Of a stretch of 64,000 bases of DNA, positions 47,301 to 54,600 are shown piece after piece. The notes beneath the pieces are model-generated. The model did no database searches. It had not been told where the DNA came from and saw only the letters and a list, made by a program, of their open reading frames with translations. Each line of letters opens with the position of its first letter. The first letter of the stretch is position 1. The DNA comes from Melanocharis versteri. Its lineage: Eukaryota > Chordata > Aves > Passeriformes > Melanocharitidae. The translations under genes and the position numbers were made by a program. The stretch lies in NCBI GenBank assembly GCA_013397845.1, contig VZTG01007812.1:47980-111979 (forward strand). Reading direction: 5' to 3'.

Positions 47301-49174
47301 ACAATTTAAAGTATTTTTTTCCTGGTTTTAGCCATTCATATGGGCTTGTGACTTTAGTTATTTTGCTTGTGCATCTTTCTGTATTTTTCCAAAGTAGTAT
47401 TAGCCTGTATCTGAATATTTTAACACAAAGAAAGTAAACAATGAAAAAAGATTAACTCTGGCACAATACAGTGTCTGGGAGTATTTGATACTGATCTAGC
47501 CACAGGAAATTACACAGTTAAAGCAGATGCACTTCAGAAAAAAAGATAGAGTAGTGTTATTTGGGGCACATCACTCAATGTTGTTGCCCATGACTCTGTA
47601 AAAATTCAGGGTGAACTATCACCCTGAACACCTTTGTTTCCATTGGAAGAAAAAGAAGACAGTTTGGACTTCCAAGAATTGTGGGTATAGCAGAATTATG
47701 AGGCTGCTGGATCCTTGTAGAGACTGGGTTGGACCCTGGAGCTCATGTCAGTGTCTGTTGGAGAGCTGAGGGTACTGTTGCTTCTCTCTCCCACATCCTT
47801 GTTGTGCCCAGGCTGCCTCTGCAGCTGGGACCCTGCGCCGCTGCTACACTGCAAAGACAGTGAATAATCGTGTTCTGCTCTCGCCTTAGCTCTACACAGA
47901 CAGAGTAACTGCTATTTTCACATTGTGTCTTTAGGTTGCCATTGTTGCAAAATTAGATCCAGCCAGAGCAGTGGCTGACACGGTGGCATCAAAAGCTCGG
48001 ATGGGCATTGGAACCAACGAGGAGTTCGAGCTGCAGCAGCCCCTGTTCAGGCTGCACACGTACAGTGAAGAGCAGGTAACGGGCTGTAATCCTGCTGTGT
48101 AAATGAATCAGGAGCTGAACTAACTGTACTTGTGTTTCAGGGCACTCAGGTTGCTGAGGAGGCTGCTTCCTCAATTTCAAATGCACTCAAGGAACACCTT
48201 GATATCATTTGATTCCCTCACTGTTCCCTATCTGCTCAGTCAATGCATTTGCAATTATTCCCACTCTGGAATCTGAAAATCATGTTTACAAAAAGAGAAG
48301 AGCTATGGTACAATTCTACGGTCTAAAAGCTTTCTTTGACACTGAATAAGATGAAATTTAACAATGTCTATAGCTGAAGTTGTCCAGCATTTCCCATTTT
48401 AAGACATTTTAAAGCTTCTCAGTTTGGTAATGGAAAGATGTGGGTTTGTTTGGTTATTAAAGTTCCCCAGATCTGACCAATGTACAAGGTTCTGCCAAGT
48501 CTTAACTTACACATGCTCTGAACATGTATATTTGGGGCCTATACCTTAATTCTCAGCATGCTGTTTCTGTTTCAGCGGCAGACAGGTTTGGTGCTGCTCA
48601 GGCTGCAGTACGTGATCCCAACCCTGGGGCTGTGTGCACAGTGAACACNAGGTGACACTGGACTGGAAGCAATGTGTTGCTCTTCCTTGTACTTCCAGTG
48701 CAGTCCCACTGCAGCCCATGGAACAGGGATTGGAAAGAGGCTTACAAATTTTGTCAGATAAACTTTGACAAATTCAGAAGTAATTTCCCTGGGATTAATT
48801 GTTGTTCTGACAAATGGAAGTGGCACTGCCATGTAAGCACAAGGCGACACTGTGAGAAAAATCATAAAGGCATTTGAAGCACTTGGATTCTACAGGAACA
48901 GCCAGGAGGAGATTGGAGTCTGTGCTGCACTTGGGGCTGTGTGCACAGTGAACACGAGGGAAGGCAGCAGCTCCTCAGGACAGTACTTTTTGGCTTCTAT
49001 TGATTATTGCTGTGGTTTTTTCAACAGGTCATTTCTGACCCCAGGCTCCGTGTCGAGCTCGCTCTCCGAGAAGCTGGACTGCATAAAACACTTTATGCAA
49101 GAGAGGTTTTGTCAAAACTTCCACCACCAAAGCTTCCAAGAAGAGACATGGAATCTACAGCTTTTAAAATGTAG
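11280..49174 (+). CDS. CCDC148: CCDC148, coiled-coil domain-containing protein 148 (14 coding exons)
   Basis: Joined coding exons are 11280-11334, 12306-12427, 14308-14411, 15002-15084, 15247-15410, 15667-15762, 15850-16031, 21513-21651, 23683-23889, 37816-37956, 40801-40919, 46286-46403, 47935-48075 and 49028-49174. They total 1818 nt: 605 residues plus TAG, against about 591 in human. All introns are GT-AG and every phase matches. Residues 19 to 605 align recognisably with mammalian CCDC148. Landmarks are KYKPVDY near 33, QVWWQE near 81, RRTLYLDMLQRY near 292, CADLKAK near 378, EERDLQHLEELRKL near 448, ASKARMGIG near 529 and ISDPRLRVELALREAGLH near 559. The protein is highly charged and largely helical, with a long Glu/Lys/Arg coiled coil from about 365 to 515. 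It has no signal peptide or membrane segment. Its molecular function is not established; a cytoskeletal or structural role is only inferred from the coiled coil. The first 18 residues do not resemble the human N-terminus. Confidence 0.93.
11335..12305 (+). other. CCDC148 intron between coding exons 1 and 2
   Basis: Intron of 971 bp with GTATGT donor and TAACTAG acceptor. It contains a short CR1-like remnant near 11428-11500. Nothing else is recognisable. Confidence 0.7.
11428..11500 (-). mobile_element. CR1-like remnant, antisense
   Basis: GGTTTGAGTTGGAAGGGACC followed by TTAAAGGCCGATC is the reverse complement of a typical CR1 3' end. Similarity fades within about 70 bases. The element's sense strand would be -. 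It is short and diverged. Confidence 0.5.
12306..12427 (+). CDS. CCDC148: CCDC148 coding exon 2
   Basis: Acceptor is TAACTAG|AC and donor is TTAAAG|GTATGA. It encodes residues 19-59, including SQKYKPVDYKHLYEL and AKMASAQIQLK. These match the mammalian KYKPVDY block. It starts in phase 1 and ends in phase 0. Confidence 0.93.
12428..14307 (+). other. CCDC148 intron between coding exons 2 and 3
   Basis: Intron of 1,880 bp, AT-rich, ending in a TTTTCCCTGCAG acceptor. I see no other feature in it. Confidence 0.8.
14308..14411 (+). CDS. CCDC148: CCDC148 coding exon 3
   Basis: Acceptor is TTCCCTGCAG and donor is AGCAG|GTAAGG. It encodes residues 60-93 plus two bases of Arg94, with SKEQMLLKQHRQVWWQEHKR. 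This matches the conserved QVWWQE block of the family. Confidence 0.95.
14412..15001 (+). other. CCDC148 intron between coding exons 3 and 4
   Basis: Intron of 590 bp with donor GTAAGG and acceptor TTTCCTTCAG. No other feature seen. Confidence 0.85.
15002..15084 (+). CDS. CCDC148: CCDC148 coding exon 4
   Basis: Acceptor is TTTCCTTCAG and donor is CTTGG|GTAAGA. It encodes the end of Arg94 through residue 121, with GEMKTFLDEE and NFFFDLRDL. A run of nine T at 15060-15068 encodes most of the three Phe. The phase on both sides confirms its length. Confidence 0.92.
15247..15410 (+). CDS. CCDC148: CCDC148 coding exon 5
   Basis: Acceptor is TTCATACAG and donor is CAGCAG|GTTGGT. It encodes residues 122-176, starting EQKLSKERDTYQ and ending NSAEVLQQ. 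It is a helical, charged segment that aligns with the human EQELSE region. It ends in phase 0. Confidence 0.92.
15667..15762 (+). CDS. CCDC148: CCDC148 coding exon 6
   Basis: Acceptor is ATGAAACAG and donor is GAAAAT|GTAAGC. It encodes residues 177-208, from IKFMKKQQKAV to ELEEYKEN. Predicted coiled coil; exactly 32 codons, phase 0 at both ends. Confidence 0.9.
15850..16031 (+). CDS. CCDC148: CCDC148 coding exon 7
   Basis: Acceptor is TTCATTGCAG and donor is TCTAG|GTAAGG. It encodes residues 209-268 plus two bases of Arg269. VPAELLSLECPFPDLK matches the conserved family motif around LESLECPYPDLK. It is more GC-rich than its flanking introns. Confidence 0.95.
18881..19428. repeat. TG-rich TCACGG/TCACTG minisatellite
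   Basis: About 550 bp made of blocks such as TGTGTGTGTCACGGTGTCAC, with irregular unit lengths and GCCACTG/GGCACTG variants. An ambiguous base (N) sits at 19047. The unit order produces long open frames rich in Cys and Val on the + strand, which are not genes. It lies inside a CCDC148 intron. Confidence 0.9.
19982..20035. repeat. Three tandem CAGCTGAC motifs about 20 bp apart
   Basis: CAGCTGAC occurs at 19983, 20003 and 20022, each followed by three or four A. Each contains the E-box CAGCTG, and spacing is 19-20 bp. It is either a short tandem duplication or a clustered bHLH-type site; sequence alone does not decide. Confidence 0.5.
21513..21651 (+). CDS. CCDC148: CCDC148 coding exon 8
   Basis: Acceptor is TTCCTACAG and donor is GAGCTG|GTCAGT. 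It encodes the end of Arg269 to residue 315, including EEDQWVFQAVINQYP and RRTLYLDMLQRYLPHKSRHE, the best-conserved block of the family. The acceptor region reads CAG-GAG-CAG, so three in-frame acceptors 3 nt apart are available. The first one preserves the human spacing. Confidence 0.96.
21652..23682 (+). other. CCDC148 intron between coding exons 8 and 9
   Basis: Intron of 2,031 bp. It contains a GC-richer patch near 22590-22880 with open frames but no splice-flanked coding block. No other feature seen. Confidence 0.8.
23683..23889 (+). CDS. CCDC148: CCDC148 coding exon 9
   Basis: Acceptor is CCTCTTTCAG and donor is GCAAAG|GTATGT. It encodes residues 316-384, ending QLEICADLKAK, as in mammals. 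A GCT-codon run at about 23789-23818 gives an alanine-rich stretch (VAAAAEAAAAHEAE) where human has a more mixed sequence. Exactly 69 codons. Confidence 0.95.
28393..28431. repeat. Short imperfect inverted repeat
   Basis: CATGTGTGAATATT (28393-28406) and AATATTTACACATG (28418-28431) pair with one mismatch around an 11-nt AT-rich loop. No flanking target duplication was seen, so it is not called a mobile element. Confidence 0.4.
29295..29376. repeat. 36-bp tandem duplication (2.3 copies)
   Basis: A unit starting GTGCCAGGACTCTGTCC repeats exactly at 29295 and 29331, with a partial third copy at 29367. The copies are identical, so the duplication is recent. Confidence 0.9.
31547..31993. repeat. 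57-bp minisatellite, 8 copies
   Basis: The phrase CAGTGGATCACTG recurs at 31591, 31648, 31705, 31762, 31819, 31867, 31924 and 31981. Spacing is 57 bp except for one 48-bp unit that lost GAGGTTGGG. Each unit contains GGTTGGGAAGGAGGGGAGAG and GAGCTGGTTTGGG, making one strand purine-rich. As 57 is a multiple of three, several frames stay open on both strands. Confidence 0.95.
34153..34349. repeat. 28-bp minisatellite joined to a GGGGCT hexamer array
   Basis: A 28-bp unit starting CACGAGTGGGGCTG begins at 34153, 34181, 34209 and 34237. From 34265 it turns into CACGGCTGGGG followed by GGGGCT hexamers, in two blocks split by GCCCAGAGNGCAGGAGC. An ambiguous base lies at 34298. The G-runs on the + strand could form quadruplex structures. 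Confidence 0.9.
36315..36600 (-). mobile_element. CR1 LINE fragment, antisense
   Basis: On the + strand, GAGGTCACCCCCTGCCCGAG, then GGTGACCCAGGGCC, then CTCCACGGCCTCCCTGGCCA, then CCTCCTGTCACTGGGCACC and CTGGCTCTGTCCTCTTTCCA follow the order of an antisense CR1 consensus. The element's sense strand is -. It is truncated and has internal deletions. Recognition is from memory. Confidence 0.7.
37299..37370. repeat. 36-bp tandem duplication (2 copies)
   Basis: A unit starting AGGAGGGGGATGTCAGG occurs at 37299 and again at 37335 with near-perfect identity. It lies about 450 bp upstream of exon 10. Confidence 0.9.
37816..37956 (+). CDS. CCDC148: CCDC148 coding exon 10
   Basis: Acceptor is GTTTCTTCCAG and donor is GAGAAA|GTATGA. 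It encodes residues 385-431: VLQWKAQQEEAAKLE, then a Lys/Glu/Arg-rich coiled coil. Exactly 47 codons, the same length as the matching human exon. Confidence 0.95.
37957..40800 (+). other. CCDC148 intron between coding exons 10 and 11
   Basis: Intron of 2,844 bp containing one CR1 copy (39470-40083). The rest is unique sequence with no other feature seen. Confidence 0.85.
39470..40083 (+). mobile_element. CR1 LINE 3' portion, sense orientation
   Basis: The order of phrases follows the avian CR1 3' part: CTGCAGAGCTGCCCCAGCC, CACCTGGAGCTGCTGGGGAG, AGCCAGGCTGGGAGAGCTGG, GGGGCTCCAGGAGAGCTGG, AGATGGGATACTGGGAAGAT, and the tail ATTCTATGATTCTATGATG. A second tail-like piece with AAAGATCTTTTCCAATGTGA follows at 40049. 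About 150 bp of the usual consensus is missing between them. It has no intact reverse transcriptase, so it is a dead copy. Confidence 0.8.
40801..40919 (+). CDS. CCDC148: CCDC148 coding exon 11
   Basis: Acceptor is CAAACTCTAG and donor is GAAAG|GTAAAA. It encodes residues 432-470 plus two bases of Arg471: LKKYWAEKELKWQEQEERDL, then LEELRKLMAEQAAKDRE. It matches the human IKKYWAKKKQKWQE segment. Confidence 0.95.
42392..42417. repeat. Short AT-rich hairpin
   Basis: AGGTTTATTT (42392-42401) and AAATAAACCT (42408-42417) are exact inverted copies with a 6-nt loop. No function is inferred. Confidence 0.5.
44759..44876. repeat. GGCTCAGCCCCGCTCC tandem array
   Basis: About 118 bp of GGCTCAGCCCC units alternating with GCTCC or GCTCTCCCC spacers. 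It is very GC-rich in an otherwise AT-rich intron. The open frames here are Ser/Pro/Ala repeats and not genes. Confidence 0.9.
45192..45233. repeat. Perfect 14-bp inverted repeat (hairpin)
   Basis: GATCTGCTTTTTAT (45192-45205) and ATAAAAAGCAGATC (45220-45233) are exact reverse complements separated by 14 nt. A run of A ends a few bases upstream at 45187. The arms are too short for a typical microRNA precursor. Confidence 0.6.
46286..46403 (+). CDS. CCDC148: CCDC148 coding exon 12
   Basis: Acceptor is GTCTCGGCAG and donor is CAGCAG|GTGGGC. It encodes the end of Arg471 to residue 510: VQVRRALLEKRLLEKKELAL, then QERDKERRLEALRQQ. It matches human RQELLERRLMEKKEVAL. The exon is strikingly GC-rich with G/C at nearly every third position, unlike exons 2-6 of the same gene. 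Confidence 0.94.
46404..47934 (+). other. CCDC148 intron between coding exons 12 and 13
   Basis: Intron of 1,531 bp. GC content falls quickly after the first 80 bp. No other feature seen. Confidence 0.85.
47935..48075 (+). CDS. CCDC148: CCDC148 coding exon 13
   Basis: Acceptor is GTGTCTTTAG and donor is GAGCAG|GTAACG. It encodes residues 511-557, with DTVASKARMGIGTNEEFELQ and PLFRLHTYSEEQ. It matches the human ASKARMGIEIEEEF region. Exactly 47 codons. Confidence 0.95.
48076..49027 (+). other. CCDC148 last intron
   Basis: Intron of 952 bp. It contains a 23-bp exact duplication (48626 and 48933) and an ambiguous base at 48649. Nothing else recognised. Confidence 0.85.
48626..48955. repeat. 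Dispersed pair of identical 23-mers in the last intron
   Basis: GGGGCTGTGTGCACAGTGAA plus CAC occurs at 48626-48648 and at 48933-48955, 307 bp apart. AGGTGACACTG after the first copy also resembles AAGGCGACACTG at 48841. The first copy is followed by an N, so an assembly artefact is possible. Confidence 0.6.
49028..49174 (+). CDS. CCDC148: CCDC148 coding exon 14 (stop codon)
   Basis: Acceptor is TTTTTTCAACAG. It encodes residues 558-605: VISDPRLRVELALREAGLHK, then PRRDMESTAFKM and TAG at 49172-49174. The human protein ends with a near-identical DMESTVFKI, so the C-terminus is complete. Confidence 0.97.
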   Translation, partial: VISDPRLRVELALREAGLHKTLYAREVLSKLPPPKLPRRDMESTAFKM

Positions 49175-51297
49175 AGCACCTCTCATCTGAGGGGCAGAGG
49201 AGCATCAGGGGTCCGGTCTGGCCCATGATGTGCAAACCTTAAATAATTTCCCTTTGGTTGTGTCCTAGAACTGCTCAGTCCCCTGTGTGGGGGGCTGTTC
49301 TGAAGCACTCCAAGCCTTTCTGAGCTGTGCTGCACCACATCACACCTGCCTGGAGCGGGTTTGGAGAGGTTGGGTGTGTGCTGGTGTCGTGTGATTGCCC
49401 ATGTCCCTTTTGCCTGGGAGCTGGGACACCTGTGCTTAAGGACCTCTACACAGCACAGGCCAATCTGATGTGCAGCACCCTGAGTAGGAATTCTTGGGAT
49501 TAAATTGGCAGCAGAAATCCAAAATAGCTTTGCACAGCAGTTACTTTAGATTTTATTATGTTACATGAATAAATCCCACCATTTTCTTTCCAGGTTTCTT
49601 GAGAATTTGATTCTTTTAGTTATAAAATTTTAATTGCCATGAATGTTTCTAATATTCCTTGATTATGATAAGATGAAACTTAAACTTTTGTCTATATTTA
49701 GAAGGCAGCTTGCTGCATCATATTTACTGCAAACCAGTCATACAATTTCATATTGCAGATTAGTTTTTCAGTATAAATTAGAAATAGAGCTGGGATCTTT
49801 AGTTCTTTATTTTCTGGTGTGACAGACTCCTGAGAGTGAGCACAGGGTGAGCCCAGGAGCAGCATAATCCCAGTGTTGCAGCTGAGTTATTTAGTGGGGA
49901 AATGCAGCAGAGCCTGCCCTGAGCTGGGAGAGTGATGTCTTCTGGGCTCAGCCTCTGCGTGCTTGTGCTAAAATTACAATTCTGTGTATATTTGTGCTTT
50001 TTATTTTGGTATCCCCTTTGGGGTAATCCGTTATTTTTAAAAGACACTTGGCCACCTCACAACTGGTTGGATATTCCTGAGGGGAGACCAGCAGTGCTTT
50101 GCTATGGGGAACAGACTGGCTGCGAGACACTTCCCAGAAAGGCATCATCCCAAACCTAGGCAGTTGATTTTTTTTCCCTTGCCTTTAAAAGCAGATCTAC
50201 AAGATAAAGAATTTTGCACCACTGAAATTGAGATTATAGTTGTCATATTTTATAAATACCAAGATGTTAATGAAAAAGAAAGTTTAAAGGGAGCAGGCAT
50301 TGGTTTTGAAATAGCGGGCACAGGTTTTTAGGCAGAGACTTGTGGTTGTTTTCATGTCTGTTATTTCTCAGGGTAGAGACTGAGTAGAGTCTATAGAAAT
50401 CTGGGCTACCTCAGTGCAACGGTAAGTCAGGGCCTTTAGTGATACAGTGAGGCCAGAATGAGGATTTCAGGGAGGATTTTCATGTAGCAGTGGAGTGTGG
50501 AGAACACGCAGGTCAGTAAAGGGGTATTTTGCAAGGCTGCTCATGCCAGGAGAGCTCTGCAGACCCCTTGGCTATTCCCCAGCCTGGCCAAACACTTCTT
50601 TCCTGCTCCTGTGGGAAGCAGGTGGATGCTCTATCCTACTTCATCATCCTCACCTTAGCATTGTCCGCAAGAGCTGATCAAAACCCCTCAGGAAACTGAG
50701 ATGCTTATAATGACATTGCTTTTCATGATAAATCTTTCTACACTTAAACAAAAAAAGAGAAATCTTCCAAGTTGCATATATGAAAATATTAATTTTTAAA
50801 ATGTTAATGGTAAATAGGCTTCTCAACCTGCACCTCTTGCAGCCCTGCTTTGTGGGTTTGGCTGGGTAGGGGTGGCAGTTTAGAGCTCCGAAATGAAGAT
50901 TTATGCCAGGGATGAAGCATGGGCAGTTCACTCTCAGTTGTATTTTTATAAAGCCTCATAAGAATTTCGCTGTGAAAATTAAGTTATTAGACTACTTATT
51001 TGTGAATTTTGGTAGTGAGAAAAGTGTCTTTAATGTTTATCAGTGCCTGAAGGTCAGGTCCTCAGCTGACCACGGCTGGGTGTCGTGGGGCCCCTCTCGT
51101 GCTCAAACTCTGGCACGTGCCTGTTTGTGACATCTTTAAATACAGTAGGAATGAAAATCCGAATGGCCTTTGTAACAGCAGTAACAATGATGGTCACAAA
51201 TATGGATTAATTTTTCACATCATTTACTCAGGTTTCGCCTTTATGCCCAAAGCAAAGGGATCTCCTTCCTGGATGATCGCTGTGGACAGGAGTCACC
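49175..51297. other. CCDC148 3'UTR and gap to convergent UPP2
   Basis: About 2.1 kb between the CCDC148 stop and the furthest possible UPP2 stop. It should hold both 3'UTRs. Apart from the candidate poly(A) signal at 49568 I see no coding exon or known repeat. For UPP2 the minus strand has ATTAAA at 51034-51029 and AATAAA at 50005-50000; I cannot say which is used. Confidence 0.6.
49568..49573 (+). terminator. Candidate CCDC148 polyadenylation signal
   Basis: AATAAA lies about 395 nt after the stop codon and is the first exact hexamer downstream that I noticed. T-rich sequence follows. Use of the site is inferred from position only. Confidence 0.4.
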
Positions 51298-51635
51298 CTA
51301 ACCAGGACAGTCCTTTCGGACGGCTGGAGCCAGGAGTGAGGAACCTGCAGCTCTGTTACACAGAATTTCCGAATTCCTGCGCAGATCTTGTTGGTGCGGC
51401 TCCAGCCGCGCTGCAGGCCGGCAGCTCCGCACTGCGCTGTGCGCCGGCTCCGGCCGCTGCGCCGGCCCGCGGAGCGCGGCGGGCGCGGAGCTCTCGCTTC
51501 CCGGCGCGGGGCCNTTGCGGATGAAGGCGGCGATCAGGCGCTGCGGCCGCTGCTGGTACTCCCACAGCACCTCGTGGGACGCCCGGATCTGGTCGCCCTC
51601 CAGCCGGTCCAGGAGCGCCACGCAGACAACGGCGG
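51298..51635 (-). CDS. UPP2: UPP2 coding exon 7 (terminal; end uncertain)
   Basis: Acceptor on the minus strand is TCCTCCTGCAG. The conserved part (51635-51517) encodes AAVVCVALLDRLEGDQ, then EVLWEYQQRPQRLIAAFIR, matching the family C-terminus. In human only about eight residues follow FIR. Here the codon after it is AAN because of the ambiguous base at 51514, and the frame then stays open for about 70 GC-rich codons to TAG at 51300-51298. The two other frames after the N are also long. An unresolved indel, a misassembly or a genuine extension are all possible. The exon sits beside a 50-bp repeat array and an assembly gap. Confidence 0.8.
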
Positions 51636-54600
51636 CTGCAGGAGGACGGAGCGCTGTCACCTCACGGCCCCGCCGGCCCCGGCCCCGCGGCTCACAGCCC
51701 TCACCGCAGCACCCGGGAGCCGCGGGGCNNNNNNNNNNNNNNNNNNNNNNNNNNNNNNNNNNNNNNNNNNNNNNNNNNNNNNNNNNNNNNNNNNNNNNNN
51801 NNNNNNNNNNNNNNCCCGGGCGGGGCAGCCCCTCCTGCCCCGGCCTCACAGCCCTCACGGGAGCCCCGGGCGGAGCGGACCCTCCTGCCCCGGGCTCACA
51901 GCCCTCACGGCAGCACCCGGGCGGCTCACAGCCCTCACGGCAGCACCTGGGAGCCGCGGGCGGAGCGGGCCCTCCTGCCCCGGGCTCACAGCCCTCACGG
52001 GAGCCCCGGGCGGAGCGGACCCCCCTGCCCGGCCCTCACAGCCCTCACGGGAGCCCCGGGCGGAGCGGACCCTCCTGCCCCGGGCTCACAGCCCTCACAG
52101 GAGCCCCGGGCGGAGCGGGGCCTCCTGCCCCGGGCTCACAGCCCTCACGGCAGCGCCCGGGAGCCGCCGCTCCGCTCCTCGGGCTCTGCCCCGCAAACCC
52201 TCAGGCGGCGGCACCAGCACGGCCGGGACGTGCTCTAGGGCCGGGAGGAGCCTGAGGGGAGCTAGCTGCTGGTTTGTCCAGCACGCACTCAGGTCTTCTA
52301 ATGCACACTTAGTTTTACTGAGCTATAAAATTTGTTTTAGTGTCCTTTTCTAGATAAAATAATTAAGGATGTGTGTTTTGCATTCTGGCACCGAACGGGA
52401 CCCTTAGCGGGGGTTAAGCCAGAGCGTGGGTGGAGGTGGAAGCGACAGGACTCACCTTTGAGGCCACACAGTCCACACAGGGCAGCGAATGCCGTGGACT
52501 CCATTTCAATATTCCTCACACCGGCATCATAAGCCCTCCTTAAGTACTCCAACTTCTTTTCACTGGAAAAAGAGCATAATGCACCATCTAATCTCCCCTG
52601 ACCTGGAAAGGAAGCAGAGAACTGTCACTGTTGGTCTTGCATGTGGTCATGGGGCACAGGGCGTAGGCGCAGATGGGAAGTCCAGCAATGCCCACATTCT
52701 GTCTGAGGCCCACAAAGTTTTCCTGTGAGTAGCTGGCTAATTTGTATTCCCTTCAGTGTTAAAGGCAGTGCAATGTGTCTCTGTACACATACACAGGGGA
52801 GAGAATGACACAGGTTTCAACACTGGTAAAGGGTCGAGTCAGCCCGCAGGTGGGAGGTACCAGGGGATGCTGTGTTCTGTGGGGACAGGCCATTGCTGCT
52901 CCTGAGGTCCAAGTTGCAAATCAGCTGTGAAGGTCTGCCAGGTTAAATCTCAAAAATGCCAACTGACTGTAGAAGAGGCACAACAAGCTGTGCAGAATGG
53001 CAACACTGAGGAGAGGAAACCCCCTTAATGTGAGTTTAATTTTTCTGCAGGGGCTGCTGTGGGTGGAAGCTGGAGCTGCTTGCAGAGGCATTCCTGGTGC
53101 GGATGGCACTGGTGCTGGCTGGGGAGCTGGTCCAGGGCACTGGTGCTCCCCTACTGCAGCTCCAGGTGCCGCGGCAGGCAGGACCAGCACTGTGTTCAGT
53201 GTGGGCAGGTGTGGGCACCCAGCCCGACCCTCTCCTCTAAGCTCTCCAGGGGCTCTGGCTGTCCTGCTGTGTGCTCAGAGCAGACTGTGCCCCGTGCAGC
53301 TCCTCTCGCACAGTGTCTGAAGACCTTGGGGCAGGCAAATGCCTACCTGTGGCTGGGCCAGCCTGGGACAGCCCTTCAGTTTATTGCTGCTCCTACTTTA
53401 ATCCTCTGAAATGGCTTTCTGTTTAAATAAAATATGGACTTGAGCAATACACAGATGGCTGCATCTGCAAGCAGATCTAAAGGTTTATAAATAGTGCTCG
53501 GATTATTAATTCTTCATTTATTACATTTCATCTACTCTGCAATCAGCATTTAATTTTGCAAAGGAAATGGTTCCAGAGTAACCAAAGTTTGTTTATGGAA
53601 GTCTCACAGGCAACCTAATGTTTTCCCAGTGTTTGGTAGTTCTGAAGTGACAATCTTGCTGCAGGGGAGCAGCTTGGTGGCAAACTCAGCAAGGTGCAAA
53701 CAGAGGTACTGTGTGTCCCTGCTCTGCCTGGGCCCCCCAGCACCACGTGGGTCTGTCTCTGCCTGCAGCCCTCCAGGGGCCTGGGTTCCCTGGATAGCTT
53801 TGTCCGTGGAAGAGCGGAAAGACTTGGCATTACGTGTAGTGAGGAAGGACAGACAAAGCTGGTTTTACCTTCGTAGAAGTCGTAGGTGCACATGGTGTGG
53901 CCAATGAGTGTGGGGAAGTCGAGAATGTCCCTGCTGCAAGTGAGTAGTTCCTCGGCAAGGTCCTTGTCCAGCTCGGTGCTCCGCACCACCACATCGTCCA
54001 GCACCACCTGCTCAAAACGTGGCTGGAAGGAGGAGTCCACGGCCGTGTCGGTGATCACGACAGACCCAGCCTCGATCCCTGTGGAAATGGAGGCTGAGGC
54101 TGCCAGAGCTCATAACACCTGTATCCTGCTGCCAAACTTCAGCACAACAGGAAAATCTCAATAGATCTACGTGTGCTTGCGGGGCTCTTCTTTTCAGCAA
54201 GTAGAGAAGATGTCAGAGAATAATTGAAATTCATGAGGTAGCACAGATGTACAAGTAAAATGTACAGAATCAGCACAAGATAAGTGATTGTGGGAATGTG
54301 CTGAGTGACAGGGTTTTAGCTGCTTCTGGCTTGCAGAGATCATGTCCTCCCTACCAGCTTATGCAGGCATGGGCAGCACCACGGCCTCAGCCAGGGATCA
54401 TGGATTCATTTGGGTCACAACTAACCCATGTTTTCTGTTTGGAACGTGACACATGGCTGTAGTGGAATCAAGGCCTTCATACACTCTGAGAATGTGCACT
54501 CTGCCAAGCCAGTTGCTATGAGTTTTCTGGGTTTTAACCCAAACCAAAATACCATATTTTATATTTAGAGATCTGACAAAATGCTAAAGTTCAGAACTGC

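Larger units (their letters stand above)
51636..52455 (-). other. UPP2 intron 6
   Basis: Intron with minus-strand donor CAAAG|GTGAGT and acceptor CTGCAG. Most of it is the GC-rich array and the gap listed separately. Its true length is unknown because of the gap. Confidence 0.85.

Noticed and set aside
51388..52353. 321-codon plus-strand ORF and 246-codon partner
   Set aside because: They run through the N gap and the 50-bp GC-rich array and overlap UPP2 exon 7 antisense.
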